A stretch of DNA of 64,000 bases from Sphingomonas sp. A2-49 (GTDB lineage: Bacteria > Pseudomonadota > Alphaproteobacteria > Sphingomonadales > Sphingomonadaceae), in contig NZ_JAJLPA010000002.1 of NCBI RefSeq assembly GCF_025548555.1, positions 1 to 64,000 on the forward strand. Reading direction: 5' to 3'. Shown here piece after piece: positions 1 through 9,288 of the stretch (positions within the stretch are counted from its first letter, which is position 1; each line of letters starts with the position of its first letter). Both the position numbers and the translations under genes were made by a program. The notes beneath the pieces were generated by a model. The model was not told where the DNA came from. It saw only the letters and a list, made by a program, of their open reading frames with translations, and searched no databases.

Positions 1-217
1 TTGGTCGTTCGTAAAAGCTATTCGCCACCTGTGCCCCCTCGTTCCGGCTTCATGATCGAGAGGCTAGAACTATGTCCTGATAGAGGATCGTCTGCCGTTC
101 GGCGAGCGTTTGATCGTTCGCTTCGACATCTGTTCCGTCATCCCGAATCCACTTTTCTAAGTGCCGTAGGAATGCATATTCCCGATCGGACGGAACGTCG
201 AAATTGCGGCGTAAGAG
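1..217. other. Window edge, no supported gene
   Basis: This stretch lies downstream of the WYL regulator gene. An open frame on the + strand runs across it, but its translation is Arg/Pro/Ser-rich with no recognisable domain and it overlaps the 3' end of the regulator, so I do not call it. Confidence 0.4.
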
Positions 218-1108
218 CTAGAGCGCCCAGTCGGCTTTGCGCATAGCCTCCGCGGTCTCGTCGGCGTTAATCGTAATAATGTGCTGAGTTCTCGCAGGTT
301 TGCTCTCTGGATTGTCCAGAAGCCCAAGCCGCCTCAGCACATAGAACAACATCGCGTATCGGATTTCGAGTGGTTTCGTCCCTCCATCCATTCCGTAATC
401 TTTTTCAACACCAGCACGTTGATTCTGACTGAGCCCGGGATGTGAGCCAATGATGACAACGAACCGGTCATTCCACATCGTGTCGCTGTCTCCACCGAGA
501 CCAGGCTCGTCGAAATCCCGGACTCCAGTTATGCGTGGAATGAGGAAGTCTTTGAAGCGATCGCTTTTGTGACAGTAGGCGCGCACGTGCCAGCGGAAGC
601 CATCGAAGCCAAAGGCGTGCGGAGTTATCCGCCGCCAGCCGGGGTCAGGCGTGCTCATGGACTGGTATCGCACCTCCAGCGAGCGCTTTTCCCGCACGGC
701 CTTTAATACGGATTGAAGGCATCCGGCATCGACGTCACGGGCCGGATTGAGCACGATGTCTATTTCTGGAGGGGAGCCAAGCCAAGTTTCAGCCGGCTCC
801 ATCAAGCCCTCTCCGAACGATCGAAGCCGAACCAGATATTCTGACGGTCCTTCCGTTAGGAACACGGAACTGAAGTGAGGACCAGCCACGTACCGCTTCG
901 ACGTTTTGTCGTAGACGGCGTTTCCTGGCGCACGCTCTTGGTACAGCGTCAGATCTTTCGAGGCCTGCGGCTCTGACACGTCAAACGTCGTCATTATGTC
1001 GGAACGACGCACGCCGCCTTCCCAAAAAAGGCGGAACTCGATGAATTCGAGCCGTCGCTCGACCCCCCACTTTATCTTGCTTGCAGGTGTCAATGTGCAA
1101 TTCTCCAT
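218..1108 (-). CDS. WYL-domain transcriptional repressor, CapW/BrxR-like
   Basis: A 296-residue regulator. The N-terminal winged helix-turn-helix contains the stretch WGVERRLEFIEFRLFWEG followed by the recognition region SEPQASKDL, which is typical of BrxR/CapW regulators that control BREX, CBASS and other defence loci. A WYL fold follows (about residues 120-200, with RYQSMSTPDPGWRRITPHAF and the RWHVRAYC strand), then a WYL C-terminal extension. It is transcribed divergently from the MBL/E2-E1-JAB operon with about 130 bp between start codons. By analogy with CapW and BrxR it probably represses that operon until phage infection or DNA stress releases it; this is inference. The start at 1108 keeps the complete N-terminal helix. 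Confidence 0.85.
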   Translation of the reverse strand: MENCTLTPASKIKWGVERRLEFIEFRLFWEGGVRRSDIMTTFDVSEPQASKDLTLYQERAPGNAVYDKTSKRYVAGPHFSSVFLTEGPSEYLVRLRSFGEGLMEPAETWLGSPPEIDIVLNPARDVDAGCLQSVLKAVREKRSLEVRYQSMSTPDPGWRRITPHAFGFDGFRWHVRAYCHKSDRFKDFLIPRITGVRDFDEPGLGGDSDTMWNDRFVVIIGSHPGLSQNQRAGVEKDYGMDGGTKPLEIRYAMLFYVLRRLGLLDNPESKPARTQHIITINADETAEAMRKADWAL

Positions 1109-1158
1109 GTGGGTATCGAAACTATATGGACAGCTTTATGCGTCCCGTGTATTTCCTA

Positions 1159-1200
1159 TCCCCATAGACGAATCGAGTCAATCGCCATCCCGTATGGGGA
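1159..1200. promoter_or_regulatory. Inverted repeat in the divergent promoter region, possible operator
   Basis: TCCCCATA at 1159-1166 is repeated in inverted form as TATGGGGA at 1193-1200, with a 26-base spacer, in the only gap between the WYL regulator and the MBL gene. CapW/BrxR-type regulators bind inverted repeats in such gaps. No footprint-like consensus is known to me for this branch, so the assignment is tentative; a leader hairpin is the alternative. Confidence 0.3.
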
Positions 1201-1235
1201 GCGGTCACGTCACGGTTCAGGTGGAAGGATTTCAA

Positions 1236-2408
1236 ATGACTGCGGCGCTCACCTTCTTCCCGGTTTGCAATGGCGACATGACGCTGTTGGAGTTCGATAA
1301 CGATCAGAAGCTCCTGATCGACATACATGTTCGCAAAGCGGCCGACGATCCAGAAGACGACACGCCTGATGTGATGTCGCAGTTGCGCGATCGCTTGAAG
1401 CGGGACGAAAAAGGGCGCCTGTATGTTGACGGCTTCCTGCTCAGTCACCCAGACAAGGATCATATTGGCGGACTTGTCCGTCATTTTCACCTTGGGCCGC
1501 CGGACGACTGGGTGAAAGCTGACGACAAGATATTGATCCGCGAGATGTGGTCGTCACCGATTGTGTTCAGGCGGTCGTCGAAGACGCACGTTCTGTGTGA
1601 CGATGCCAAGGCTTGGGCGAAGGAAGCGCGCCGGCGCGTCGCGCTTTATCGCGCAAACAAAGTGATCGGGATCGAGGGAGATCGCATTCAGATCATGGGC
1701 GAAGACATTGACGGGAAGACCAACGACATACTCGGTATCGTCGTCAAAACTGACAGCCTAGTCACGAGCTTGAATCGTGTGTCGGCCGGAGCGTTCGAGG
1801 CACGCCTGCTCGCTCCTGTGCCGAAGGGCGACGACGAGGCGCTAGACGAAATGCTTGCAAAGAACCGCTCGTCGGTAATTCTTCGCTTCTCCATTCGCGG
1901 CGCGGGATATGCAGACAAATGCCGGTTTCTGTCTGGGGGCGATGCCGAAGTCGCTATCTGGGAGCGGCTTTGGGACAAGCATGGGACCTACAATGCGAAC
2001 TGGCTTGAATATGACATTCTTCAGGCGCCACATCATTGCTCCTGGCATAGCTTAAGCTACGACAGCTATTCGACATATGGCGAGGAGGCCGAAGTCTGCG
2101 ACAGCGCGCGTAGCGCCCTTGCGCAGACCCGCAAAGGTGCGATCGTGATCGCCAGCTCCGAGCATATCGATCCCGAAGATGCGGATCCCCCGAGCGACCG
2201 GGCGAAGCGCGAATACATATCGATCGTGAACGGCAAGACAGACCGCTTCATCTGCGTCACGGACATCTGGGACGATGAGCAGCAACCGCTCCGTTATGAG
2301 ATCGGAGCGAGCGGGATTGTGAAAGCCGTGAAGAATGCTGCGCGGGCGGCCACAGCGGCCTTGGGCATCGGTGCAACCGCAGCCCAGGCGCGCCCGCACG
2401 GTAGCTGA
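1236..2408 (+). CDS. MBL-fold (ComEC-type) metallohydrolase of the E2-E1-JAB operon
   Basis: A 390-residue metallo-beta-lactamase-fold protein. The metal-binding motif SHPDKDHIGG (His71, Asp75, His76) is of the type found in ComEC/Rec2 MBL domains. Later GGDAE supplies the bridging Asp and QAPHHCSWHS the last His. No signal peptide or membrane segment is seen, so it should be cytosolic. The ATG at 1236 follows a purine-rich GGTGGAAGG; an open frame extends upstream to 996 but runs back through the divergent promoter, so I reject the longer start. Three bases separate it from the E2-E1-JAB gene. MBL proteins next to E1/E2/JAB genes were noted in comparative surveys of prokaryotic ubiquitin-like systems; the substrate here is unknown. 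Both a nuclease and a small-molecule phosphodiesterase are possible. Confidence 0.8.
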   Translation: MTAALTFFPVCNGDMTLLEFDNDQKLLIDIHVRKAADDPEDDTPDVMSQLRDRLKRDEKGRLYVDGFLLSHPDKDHIGGLVRHFHLGPPDDWVKADDKILIREMWSSPIVFRRSSKTHVLCDDAKAWAKEARRRVALYRANKVIGIEGDRIQIMGEDIDGKTNDILGIVVKTDSLVTSLNRVSAGAFEARLLAPVPKGDDEALDEMLAKNRSSVILRFSIRGAGYADKCRFLSGGDAEVAIWERLWDKHGTYNANWLEYDILQAPHHCSWHSLSYDSYSTYGEEAEVCDSARSALAQTRKGAIVIASSEHIDPEDADPPSDRAKREYISIVNGKTDRFICVTDIWDDEQQPLRYEIGASGIVKAVKNAARAATAALGIGATAAQARPHGS

Positions 2409-2410
2409 CA

Positions 2411-4678
2411 GTGGTGGCATCGAGGTCACTCGCTGCTGAGCATCTTCTCCGGGTGGCGCAGAGCCACCCGGAGTGCTGTGGTGGCTCGGTGCTCAGCGCG
2501 GATGCCGTCCGTCTCGACATCAGAGTCGAAATGCCTCTCCACATGAAAGCTGACGGCCTCAGCGCTACCGGTGTTCGCACTGTTGAGCCGGTAACGTTTT
2601 CGATCCCGGCTAGCTATCCTTGGCAATCACCCAGAGTGAGCCTGCGCGCAGACTTCCCGAGGACCTTCCCGCATCTCCTGCCCGGCGCCTCTGACGCTCC
2701 GCCCCGCCCTTGTCTCGTAGATGGCGATCAGAACGAATTCTTTCTCCAGTTTGGCCTCGTCGAATATGGTCTTTTCCATTTGGTCGAGCAGATGGCGGTC
2801 TGGTTGCGTAAGGCGGCGATCAGCGATCTGATCGATCCCGCGCAGGGCTGGGAGCCGATGATGCGCCGCAGCCTTGTTGATGTTGTGGCCATCGATGCAG
2901 AGGCCGCGCGTGGAGCGGTCCGGAAGGCCGGCGGTTATGTCGCCTGGCGCGCGCGCTTTCTCCGGCGCGGCGAACGCGACGGTCAGCTATTGGCTGACGC
3001 GTCCGCGTGGATCGACAGCGGCGCCCTCAAAACGCCTTTAAATCGAGAAGACGGCACACTCTTCACCGGCAGCCGGGTCAGCAACGGTGTCAGCCGCGGC
3101 GCAACCGTCGTTGGGATTATGTGGCCGGACAAGCCGCCGTCCGGAGGCGAATTGATCAACGACCGCTATCTCCCGGAGGACGTTACCGATCTGCAAGGTC
3201 TGCGCACGCGCGCCGAGCTCTACGGTTGTGCGCGGAGCCTCGACCTGTTCTTGTCCAGCGTCTCGCGCTGTTTCGAAGGCTACCATATCGATGCGGTCAT
3301 CCCGGTGGGCGTCATTTTATGTGTTCGGCGCCCCTTCCATCTGATCGGTTCATCATCGACGGTCGAACTGCTTCCTTATATTATAGAGCTTCGTCCATTC
3401 GCCGGTCGCAAGGCGCTGCTTGCCTATGGGGATGATGAGCCGGTCGCTCCCGCACTCCACTTTCAGGCCTTGACTCCTGGTCTTTTGCGGACGCTTTCGG
3501 GCGCTCCGAAGCGCGCTCCTCTTGCTCTGCTCGGGTGCGGAAGCGTCGGTTCCAAGCTTGCCCTTCACGCTGCGCGTGCGGGTCAGCCGATAGTGGCCGT
3601 TAGCGATAATGGGTGGCTGCGGCCGCACAATATGGCTCGCCATGGCCTCGGCCCCGGCCGAGATGGAACGAACAAGGCAGAGGCGCTTGCTGGCGAACTG
3701 CGCGAGCTCGGTCAGGAGACAGCGCATAACGTGGAAGACATCGCCTTCGGGTTGCGGGATGGGGACCTGCGCACCCAGATCGTTCCCGCGTCGGCGAAAC
3801 TGGTGGTCAATGCGACAGCCTCGCTGGCCGTCCGCGAAGCGCTGACGGCGACCACGAGACCGCGCGATCGCAATCGGCAAATCGAAGCCGCGCTGTTCGG
3901 TCGGGGCCGGGTGGGCTATCTGTTGATCGACGGGGCGGACCACAATCCCAATCACTGTGATCTGATGGCGGAACTTTACGCGACGGTCGACGATCCGGAG
4001 GTGGCTTCACTATTATTCGACCCTGATGAAGGCCTGGCGGAGGTTCAGATCGGTCAGGGGTGCGGATCACTCACTATGACCGTCGACGACGCCCAGCTGT
4101 CAATGATGACGGCAGGGCTCGCGAAGGAAATAAACAAAGCGGACGACCAGCGCGATAAAGACGGCGCCATCGTGATCGGTATCTCCGGGAGCGACGCGCC
4201 GACCATGCGATGGTCGCGCCGCACGGTTCCACCGTTCGAAACCGTTGCCATTGAGGGGAGCGACGGTTGGCACCTGCGCATCGCAGCCCGGGTTGCAGAG
4301 CGTATCCGGTCCGAAGCTGCCAGCTTCAAGAATGTCGAGACTGGCGGATTGATGGTCGGACTGAGCAGTGCGCGCCTCAAGTCCGTGACCGTCGTAGACA
4401 TCCTCGACGCGCCGCCTGACAGCGAGCGGTCTGCGACTTTGTTCCTTCTCGGAACCCAGGGCCTTCGGAAATCCATCGAAAGCCGTCATCTTGCCAGCGG
4501 GCGGACGCTATTTGATGTCGGTACGTGGCACAGCCACCTCGCCGACGAGGGGCCATCTGCCACGGACTGGAATACCGCCGCCGATCTGGCCATCAGTCGC
4601 GCACCGCCATCGATCTTGCTTATCGTGACGCCCAGACGTTTCCATGCGCTGATCGCGAAGGATAAAGCCGTTGGCTGA
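2411..4678 (+). CDS. E2-E1-JAB triple fusion (ubiquitin-like conjugation/deconjugation protein)
   Basis: A 755-residue protein starting at GTG. Residues about 1-140 resemble a ubiquitin-conjugating (E2/UBC) fold: YPWQSPRVSL at 69-78 and a candidate catalytic Cys101 in RPCLVDG. Residues about 365-570 are an E1/ThiF adenylation domain with the nucleotide-binding GCGSVGS (375-381), Asp399, and a Cys in GQGCGS (Cys551) that could form the thioester. Residues about 610-755 are a JAB/JAMM isopeptidase with Glu643 and the zinc site HSH (707-709) followed by Ser716 and Asp719. One chain therefore carries activating, conjugating and deconjugating activities. Type II CBASS splits these between Cap2 and Cap3, but no CD-NTase lies nearby. 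No ubiquitin-like modifier is encoded beside it, so the modified or released target is unknown. Confidence 0.85.
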   Translation: MVASRSLAAEHLLRVAQSHPECCGGSVLSADAVRLDIRVEMPLHMKADGLSATGVRTVEPVTFSIPASYPWQSPRVSLRADFPRTFPHLLPGASDAPPRPCLVDGDQNEFFLQFGLVEYGLFHLVEQMAVWLRKAAISDLIDPAQGWEPMMRRSLVDVVAIDAEAARGAVRKAGGYVAWRARFLRRGERDGQLLADASAWIDSGALKTPLNREDGTLFTGSRVSNGVSRGATVVGIMWPDKPPSGGELINDRYLPEDVTDLQGLRTRAELYGCARSLDLFLSSVSRCFEGYHIDAVIPVGVILCVRRPFHLIGSSSTVELLPYIIELRPFAGRKALLAYGDDEPVAPALHFQALTPGLLRTLSGAPKRAPLALLGCGSVGSKLALHAARAGQPIVAVSDNGWLRPHNMARHGLGPGRDGTNKAEALAGELRELGQETAHNVEDIAFGLRDGDLRTQIVPASAKLVVNATASLAVREALTATTRPRDRNRQIEAALFGRGRVGYLLIDGADHNPNHCDLMAELYATVDDPEVASLLFDPDEGLAEVQIGQGCGSLTMTVDDAQLSMMTAGLAKEINKADDQRDKDGAIVIGISGSDAPTMRWSRRTVPPFETVAIEGSDGWHLRIAARVAERIRSEAASFKNVETGGLMVGLSSARLKSVTVVDILDAPPDSERSATLFLLGTQGLRKSIESRHLASGRTLFDVGTWHSHLADEGPSATDWNTAADLAISRAPPSILLIVTPRRFHALIAKDKAVG

Positions 4679-5351
4679 GACAAAATCTCTGAAAGAGCAA
4701 AATGCGTGGCTCATTCGCGCAGCCATGATCGCTCATATTATCGCATTCGTGTGGATAGCGCTTGAACCGGGGAAGCTGTTCAAGGCCGGCTCGGTTGAGT
4801 TGGGGAAAAGACTTGAGGGTCTTGCGCTGCCCGGATCGGCGTCGCTCGGGATCATCGTCATCGCGTCGCTTCTGCTGCTCGGGCTGATCCCACCGGATTG
4901 GCGCGACCGGATTATTCATTTGCGGTGGTACAATCCTTTGCCTGGTTGCCGTGCATTCTCAGTGATTGGTCCGAAATCGAGCCACGTCGACATGCAGGCC
5001 CTCACGGCACGCATAGGCCTGCTACCAAACGATCCGGCTGCCCAGAACCGCCTGTTCTATCGGCTTTATAAGCCGCTGCGCGACGATATCGGGGTTTGCG
5101 ATGCTCATCGACGTTATCTCGCAGCACGAGATATCGGCACGATTTCCGCCTTACTGGTCATGCCACTGCCGATCATGACGATGATCGTGACGCATAACGC
5201 GGCCCGGTCAGGGTGGTATGGGGTGCTTTTGCTGCTGACCTACCTTTTTTCCGCCCTCGCTGCGAAGAATTATAGCTACCGCATGGTCCAGCACGTGCTG
5301 GCGCTTACAGCCGCGCAGGACCTGACATCTCCGGCAACACCTTCACCTTAG
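4671..5351 (+). CDS. Four-helix membrane protein, candidate effector of the E2-E1-JAB operon
   Basis: A 226-residue protein starting at TTG 4671, eight bases inside the end of the E2-E1-JAB gene, which indicates translational coupling. Four hydrophobic segments are seen, near residues 16-34, 54-70, 151-170 and 178-196, arranged as two hairpins separated by an 80-residue soluble region. There is no signal peptide. I do not recognise a named family. The 2+2 arrangement and the position at the end of a defence-type operon recall the membrane effectors (2TM, 4TM, SLATT/S-4TM types) of CBASS-like systems, which damage the inner membrane. That role is inference. Confidence 0.7.
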   Translation: MAETKSLKEQNAWLIRAAMIAHIIAFVWIALEPGKLFKAGSVELGKRLEGLALPGSASLGIIVIASLLLLGLIPPDWRDRIIHLRWYNPLPGCRAFSVIGPKSSHVDMQALTARIGLLPNDPAAQNRLFYRLYKPLRDDIGVCDAHRRYLAARDIGTISALLVMPLPIMTMIVTHNAARSGWYGVLLLLTYLFSALAAKNYSYRMVQHVLALTAAQDLTSPATPSP

Positions 5352-5376
5352 GACGGTCTAGGCTTGGCGAGGATAT

Positions 5377-8007
5377 TTACCTCACCACGAGCGAAACTCG
5401 GGTGCCTTCCACATGGCGAAAAGCCCGATCGCGACAGGTTAAAAGGATCACTTGCATCCGTTCGGCGGCCTCGCTCAAGATCTCGACCATCAGATCGAGC
5501 CGAGCGTCATCGGCGTAGACGAGCGGGTCATCAAGAATGAGCGACACCGGCCGGCCCTGCTCGAGGAGCATGTCCGCGAAGGCAATCCGCGTCAGGACTG
5601 CCAGTTGCTCCTGAGTGCCACGCGAGAGATCCCTGCACCCTTCGCTGATCCCGCCCCGGACGACCGCATCGAGCATAAGATCCTCAGAGAACGATAGATC
5701 ACAGCCAGGCAGCAAACGCTCGATGTGTCGTTTCGCTCGCTTGGCGACGGGGCCGACGAACTTGGCGGACGTTTCGTCGCGTGCCTCATCGAGCGTTTCG
5801 CGCAGCAGCTTCAGGGTTTCGGCCTCTTCGGTGACTCGTTGAAGAGCAGCGCGTGCGGCCTCAGCTTCCTCGCGGGCGCTTGCCTCACGGTCTGCAAGAC
5901 CCTTGCCGCCCTCGCTCTCGATCGTCCCCTCGAACCGGGCAATCTCCATCTCAAGCTTTGTCCGCGCTTCCCCCGCCGCCCTGCTCCGCGCATCGACCGT
6001 CTCGATCTTCCGCGCGATCGCCGCGGCGTCGTGCGCTGTTGCGTCGCGGATCGCATCTTCCAGCTTCACTGCCGCTTCGGCGGTTTGCTCGCGGGCACGA
6101 ACGAGATCCTCTGCCAGGCTCGGGAATTCCGGCCGGCTCTCGATAGCGGTGATCTGACCAGTAGCGTTGGCGAGATCGCTCGTCGCCCCCGCTTCGGCGG
6201 CGGCAAGCGGTGCATCCTCCTCCTCGGCACGCCGGAGTGCGGCGAGCGCGCTATCCTGAGCGCCTTCGGCTCGCGCAAGCGCCGTGTCGGCCGCCTCCAG
6301 TGCCGTTGTGAGGGCTGCGATATCGGGGAGATCGCCCTCACCCGTTTCGGCTTCATCGGCGAGCTCGACGATGAAGAGCTTGAGCGCACCGGCGCCAGCG
6401 GCCAGCCCAAGATTTTCGTCGGCTGGCGTCGTCGCTTCGATCCGCGCCGCGATGGTGCGCAGTTCGCTGGCAGCATCCCGCGCTTTGTCGTTGCGTGCGC
6501 GCGCAGCCGCGAGGTCAGCAACATCGAGATCCGCCAGCGCAGATTGCTGCTTCTTCAAAGCCGACGACAACGCCTCTTCGGCGCTGGCTGCCCCGGCGGC
6601 CGGTATAACGACGAGCTCGGCACCGCCGAGATTGAAATGGGTCGTGCCGGTGAGAGTCCGCTCTCCGGGACCCGCGGGTTCGCCGTCAATCAGGATGCCG
6701 GCAGTGTCGCCGGTCAGCGCGATGCGCGTCGCGCCGGCGCTCTGCGCTGCACGCGCCTCAGCAATCGCTCGCTCATTCGTCTCGAGCAGTTCGATCGTCT
6801 TTGCAGGGATCAATGTCGCCGCGAGGATGCTGGCCTCGCTCTGAAGCCGTTCAAGCTCGACCAACTCCACATGCCGTTTGCGCGCCGCTGCGACGCCAGT
6901 CTTACGACGTGCAGCCCGCACGCGATCGTCACCAGCGCTGAGAGCGAAGCGCGCGTCCTGACGCGCCGTTCGGGCGTTTTCGAGGGCTGCACGCGCATCG
7001 ACAAGGCGCTGCTTCGCCGCAGCCAATCCTTCGCCGAGGTCTGTCCGCTTCGCATGCGCCTGCTCCACCGCGAAGCTCGCCTTCTCACGAGCTTCCGTCG
7101 CCGAACGGTGGCGCTCCGAAAGGTCCTCGAGCCCCCTGCCCTTCGCGCCGACAGCTTCATGCTCGGCACGACGGGTCGCGAGGATCTGTGCGGCCGCACG
7201 CGCGACCTCTAACGACGCGACCAGATCCTTCCGGGTCTGGACATCCGTGTCGTCGGCAATCTCGCGCTGAACGACCTTCAGCCTGGCGCGCGCGGCTTCG
7301 AGTTCGGCAAACGTCTTCTCTAATCCCGCGAGCCTGTCAGCGGCGTCTCGCGCGGCGGCCTCGGCGCTTTCGACCCGCTCCCTCACCTCATTTTGTCGGT
7401 CGCGCTTCTGACCCGTTGGCGACCAATACCGCGCAAACTGTTCGTCGATCCGGGTGCGCACGCGCTTGTAAGCGGGGCCGCCCATGATCGAGCCGACCTC
7501 TGCTTCCAGGGTAGACCGGACCGTATCGCGGACGATCTGCCCGGGTGCGCTGACCGATAGCGCATCCGTTTGCGCCACCCATAGGAGGCCCAAGGCTCCA
7601 TAGGTCCCGGCATCACCCTTCTGACTGGTGTCGCGGACGGACCCGAGAAGGGCATGAAGACGAGCTTCGGCTTCTTCGCCCTGTGCCTTACCCTGCGGCC
7701 CCGTTAGCTCGATGGTTGCGCCCCGCAGGAACCGTTTGGTGACAGTCCACGGCGCCCCGTCGGCTTCGAACGACACCTGGATCTCCGGCCCGACCGCCTC
7801 GCCATAGGGCGCGAACGACTGGGCGAGCTGGTTCTTGGTCCCATGGCGCACGAAGAAGGCCGCCCGAAGCGCCTCGAGCAATGTCGATTTGCCTGTCTCG
7901 TTCGGCTCGATGATGATGTTGAGGCCATCGGTCAGGCCCTCGATCGCCATCGGCTCACGAAACTTACGGAAGCCGTCGACGGCGATCCGGCGGAGCCGCA
8001 GGCTCAT
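5377..8007 (-). CDS. SbcC/YhaN-like SMC-type ATPase
   Basis: An 876-residue Rad50/SbcC-type ATPase. The N-terminus has the Walker A variant EPNETGKST near residue 33. Long Ala/Glu/Arg-rich coiled coils fill the middle. The C-terminus carries the ABC signature region SRGTQEQLAVLTRIA and the Walker B strand VSLILDDPLVYAD. The start overlaps the stop of the upstream SbcD-like gene by four bases, so the two are co-translated. Such pairs form a DNA end-processing nuclease-ATPase complex; YhaN/YhaO is the closest layout by eye. Its position beside a defence operon suggests a role against foreign or damaged DNA, though a housekeeping repair role is possible. Confidence 0.85.
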   Translation of the reverse strand: MSLRLRRIAVDGFRKFREPMAIEGLTDGLNIIIEPNETGKSTLLEALRAAFFVRHGTKNQLAQSFAPYGEAVGPEIQVSFEADGAPWTVTKRFLRGATIELTGPQGKAQGEEAEARLHALLGSVRDTSQKGDAGTYGALGLLWVAQTDALSVSAPGQIVRDTVRSTLEAEVGSIMGGPAYKRVRTRIDEQFARYWSPTGQKRDRQNEVRERVESAEAAARDAADRLAGLEKTFAELEAARARLKVVQREIADDTDVQTRKDLVASLEVARAAAQILATRRAEHEAVGAKGRGLEDLSERHRSATEAREKASFAVEQAHAKRTDLGEGLAAAKQRLVDARAALENARTARQDARFALSAGDDRVRAARRKTGVAAARKRHVELVELERLQSEASILAATLIPAKTIELLETNERAIAEARAAQSAGATRIALTGDTAGILIDGEPAGPGERTLTGTTHFNLGGAELVVIPAAGAASAEEALSSALKKQQSALADLDVADLAAARARNDKARDAASELRTIAARIEATTPADENLGLAAGAGALKLFIVELADEAETGEGDLPDIAALTTALEAADTALARAEGAQDSALAALRRAEEEDAPLAAAEAGATSDLANATGQITAIESRPEFPSLAEDLVRAREQTAEAAVKLEDAIRDATAHDAAAIARKIETVDARSRAAGEARTKLEMEIARFEGTIESEGGKGLADREASAREEAEAARAALQRVTEEAETLKLLRETLDEARDETSAKFVGPVAKRAKRHIERLLPGCDLSFSEDLMLDAVVRGGISEGCRDLSRGTQEQLAVLTRIAFADMLLEQGRPVSLILDDPLVYADDARLDLMVEILSEAAERMQVILLTCRDRAFRHVEGTRVSLVVR

Positions 8008-9113
8008 GCCTTCTCCTCCCGGCTATATTCGACGAACAGGCGCTCGAGCGCGCGTTTGGCGACCGATGCCTCAGGTCCACCAGCATCAATCCGGGCGGAG
8101 AGTTTTGCGGCGGCAACGCCGAGCATGCCTTCGACGGCGAGTTGTGCGAGATCGTCTTCGCTCGGCCGACCGACGAGGTCACCAGCGCGGGCATCGAGAT
8201 AGCGGACGCGGTGGCCGACATCATTTTCGAGCCTGCCGAGCATCGCCACGCGATCGGTGAGATTAGTGATCCCGGCGAGCGATAGTTCGAGAAGCGTCGC
8301 TGGTGGGTCTATCGACGCCAATAGCTGGTCGCATTCCGCGTCGAACGCAGCCTGATCATTCACGGTCCAGCTGCGCCTGATCCATTGGAAACGACCGGTG
8401 CGGATTGGCGTGACGATTGGCTCGCGACCCTCGTCGACGTCGACCAGCAGGATGTGCCCCGGCTCGTCGCGCTGAAAGCGATCGGTTTCAGGCGTGCCTG
8501 AATACCAGGTGCGCGCGTCGATCTTCAACGTTCCATGCCAGTCGCCGAGAGCAAGATAATCGAGACTGGACCTGCGGGCACGGTCGGGCGCAATCTGGTT
8601 CTTCGTCTCGCCCTGCGTCCCGAAATCACGGATCGACCCGTGAGCCAGGCCGATCCGCAGCCGTGCGCCGGGCGTTGCCATTGTATCAAACAAGTCGGTC
8701 GGGTCGTCGAGGTTATGCCGGTGCGTCAGTGGCGCGGGCAATACCCATAAGCCTGTCTCGATCTCTTCGGGCTGCGGCTCCGTGAGCACGGTGATGTTGC
8801 CTGGCGCGCGCTGACGCACGCGATCCCAAAGACCGCCATTCCGCGCGAAATCGTGATTGCCGGGAAGGAGCCACCACCGACAGGAATACCGCTCCATCCG
8901 GGAGATCAACTGAACGATCGTGCGATCCTCGGGCCCCTCAGTATCAAACACGTCGCCGGCCACCAGCACATGCGCAGCACCGTGAACCGTCGCTGCCCTG
9001 CCGATCGCGTCGACCGCGTCAAAGCGCGCCTCAGTCAGTGCTGCGCGAACCTCCGGCTCGAAGCGTCCGTAGGGCTTGCCGAGCTGCCAGTCCGCGGTGT
9101 GGATGAGTTTCAT
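8004..9113 (-). CDS. SbcD/YhaO-like metallophosphoesterase (DNA exonuclease subunit)
   Basis: A 369-residue calcineurin-like phosphoesterase. The metal-binding motifs are visible in order: HTADWQLG at residues 5-12, AGDVFD, LPGNHDF, LAHGS and GDWHG. The C-terminal 120 residues are a helical capping region. It is the first gene of a two-gene operon with the SbcC-like ATPase (ATGA overlap). It should act as the Mn-dependent nuclease subunit of the complex at DNA ends or hairpins. Confidence 0.87.
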   Translation of the reverse strand: MKLIHTADWQLGKPYGRFEPEVRAALTEARFDAVDAIGRAATVHGAAHVLVAGDVFDTEGPEDRTIVQLISRMERYSCRWWLLPGNHDFARNGGLWDRVRQRAPGNITVLTEPQPEEIETGLWVLPAPLTHRHNLDDPTDLFDTMATPGARLRIGLAHGSIRDFGTQGETKNQIAPDRARRSSLDYLALGDWHGTLKIDARTWYSGTPETDRFQRDEPGHILLVDVDEGREPIVTPIRTGRFQWIRRSWTVNDQAAFDAECDQLLASIDPPATLLELSLAGITNLTDRVAMLGRLENDVGHRVRYLDARAGDLVGRPSEDDLAQLAVEGMLGVAAAKLSARIDAGGPEASVAKRALERLFVEYSREEKA

Positions 9114-9288
9114 GATGCTTCTACAGGTTGCCGTGTCGTTTTACGGCCTTGATAGCTTCAGCCGTCCGGCTGATCAGAGCCGGCCCGCCAAAGCTCCGGC
9201 AGCCATGTCGGTGATCGTATAGACTGCCTCGCGCTGCGCACCACGATTATGGTGATCGACACGATAGCCTTGGTAGTGTCCCGCCGCC

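Noticed and set aside
996..1235. N-terminal extension of the MBL protein
   Set aside because: The extra 80 codons overlap the start of the divergent WYL gene and the shared promoter region, and their translation is low-complexity.
218..5351. Reading the left operon as a standard type II CBASS
   Set aside because: No CD-NTase is encoded in or beside the operon, and the JAB is fused to E1-E2 rather than separate.
5725..7212. A 495-codon + strand frame antisense to the SbcC-like gene
   Set aside because: It mirrors a GC-rich coding strand, has no domain and low-complexity Arg/Ser composition. The - strand protein has clear ATPase motifs.
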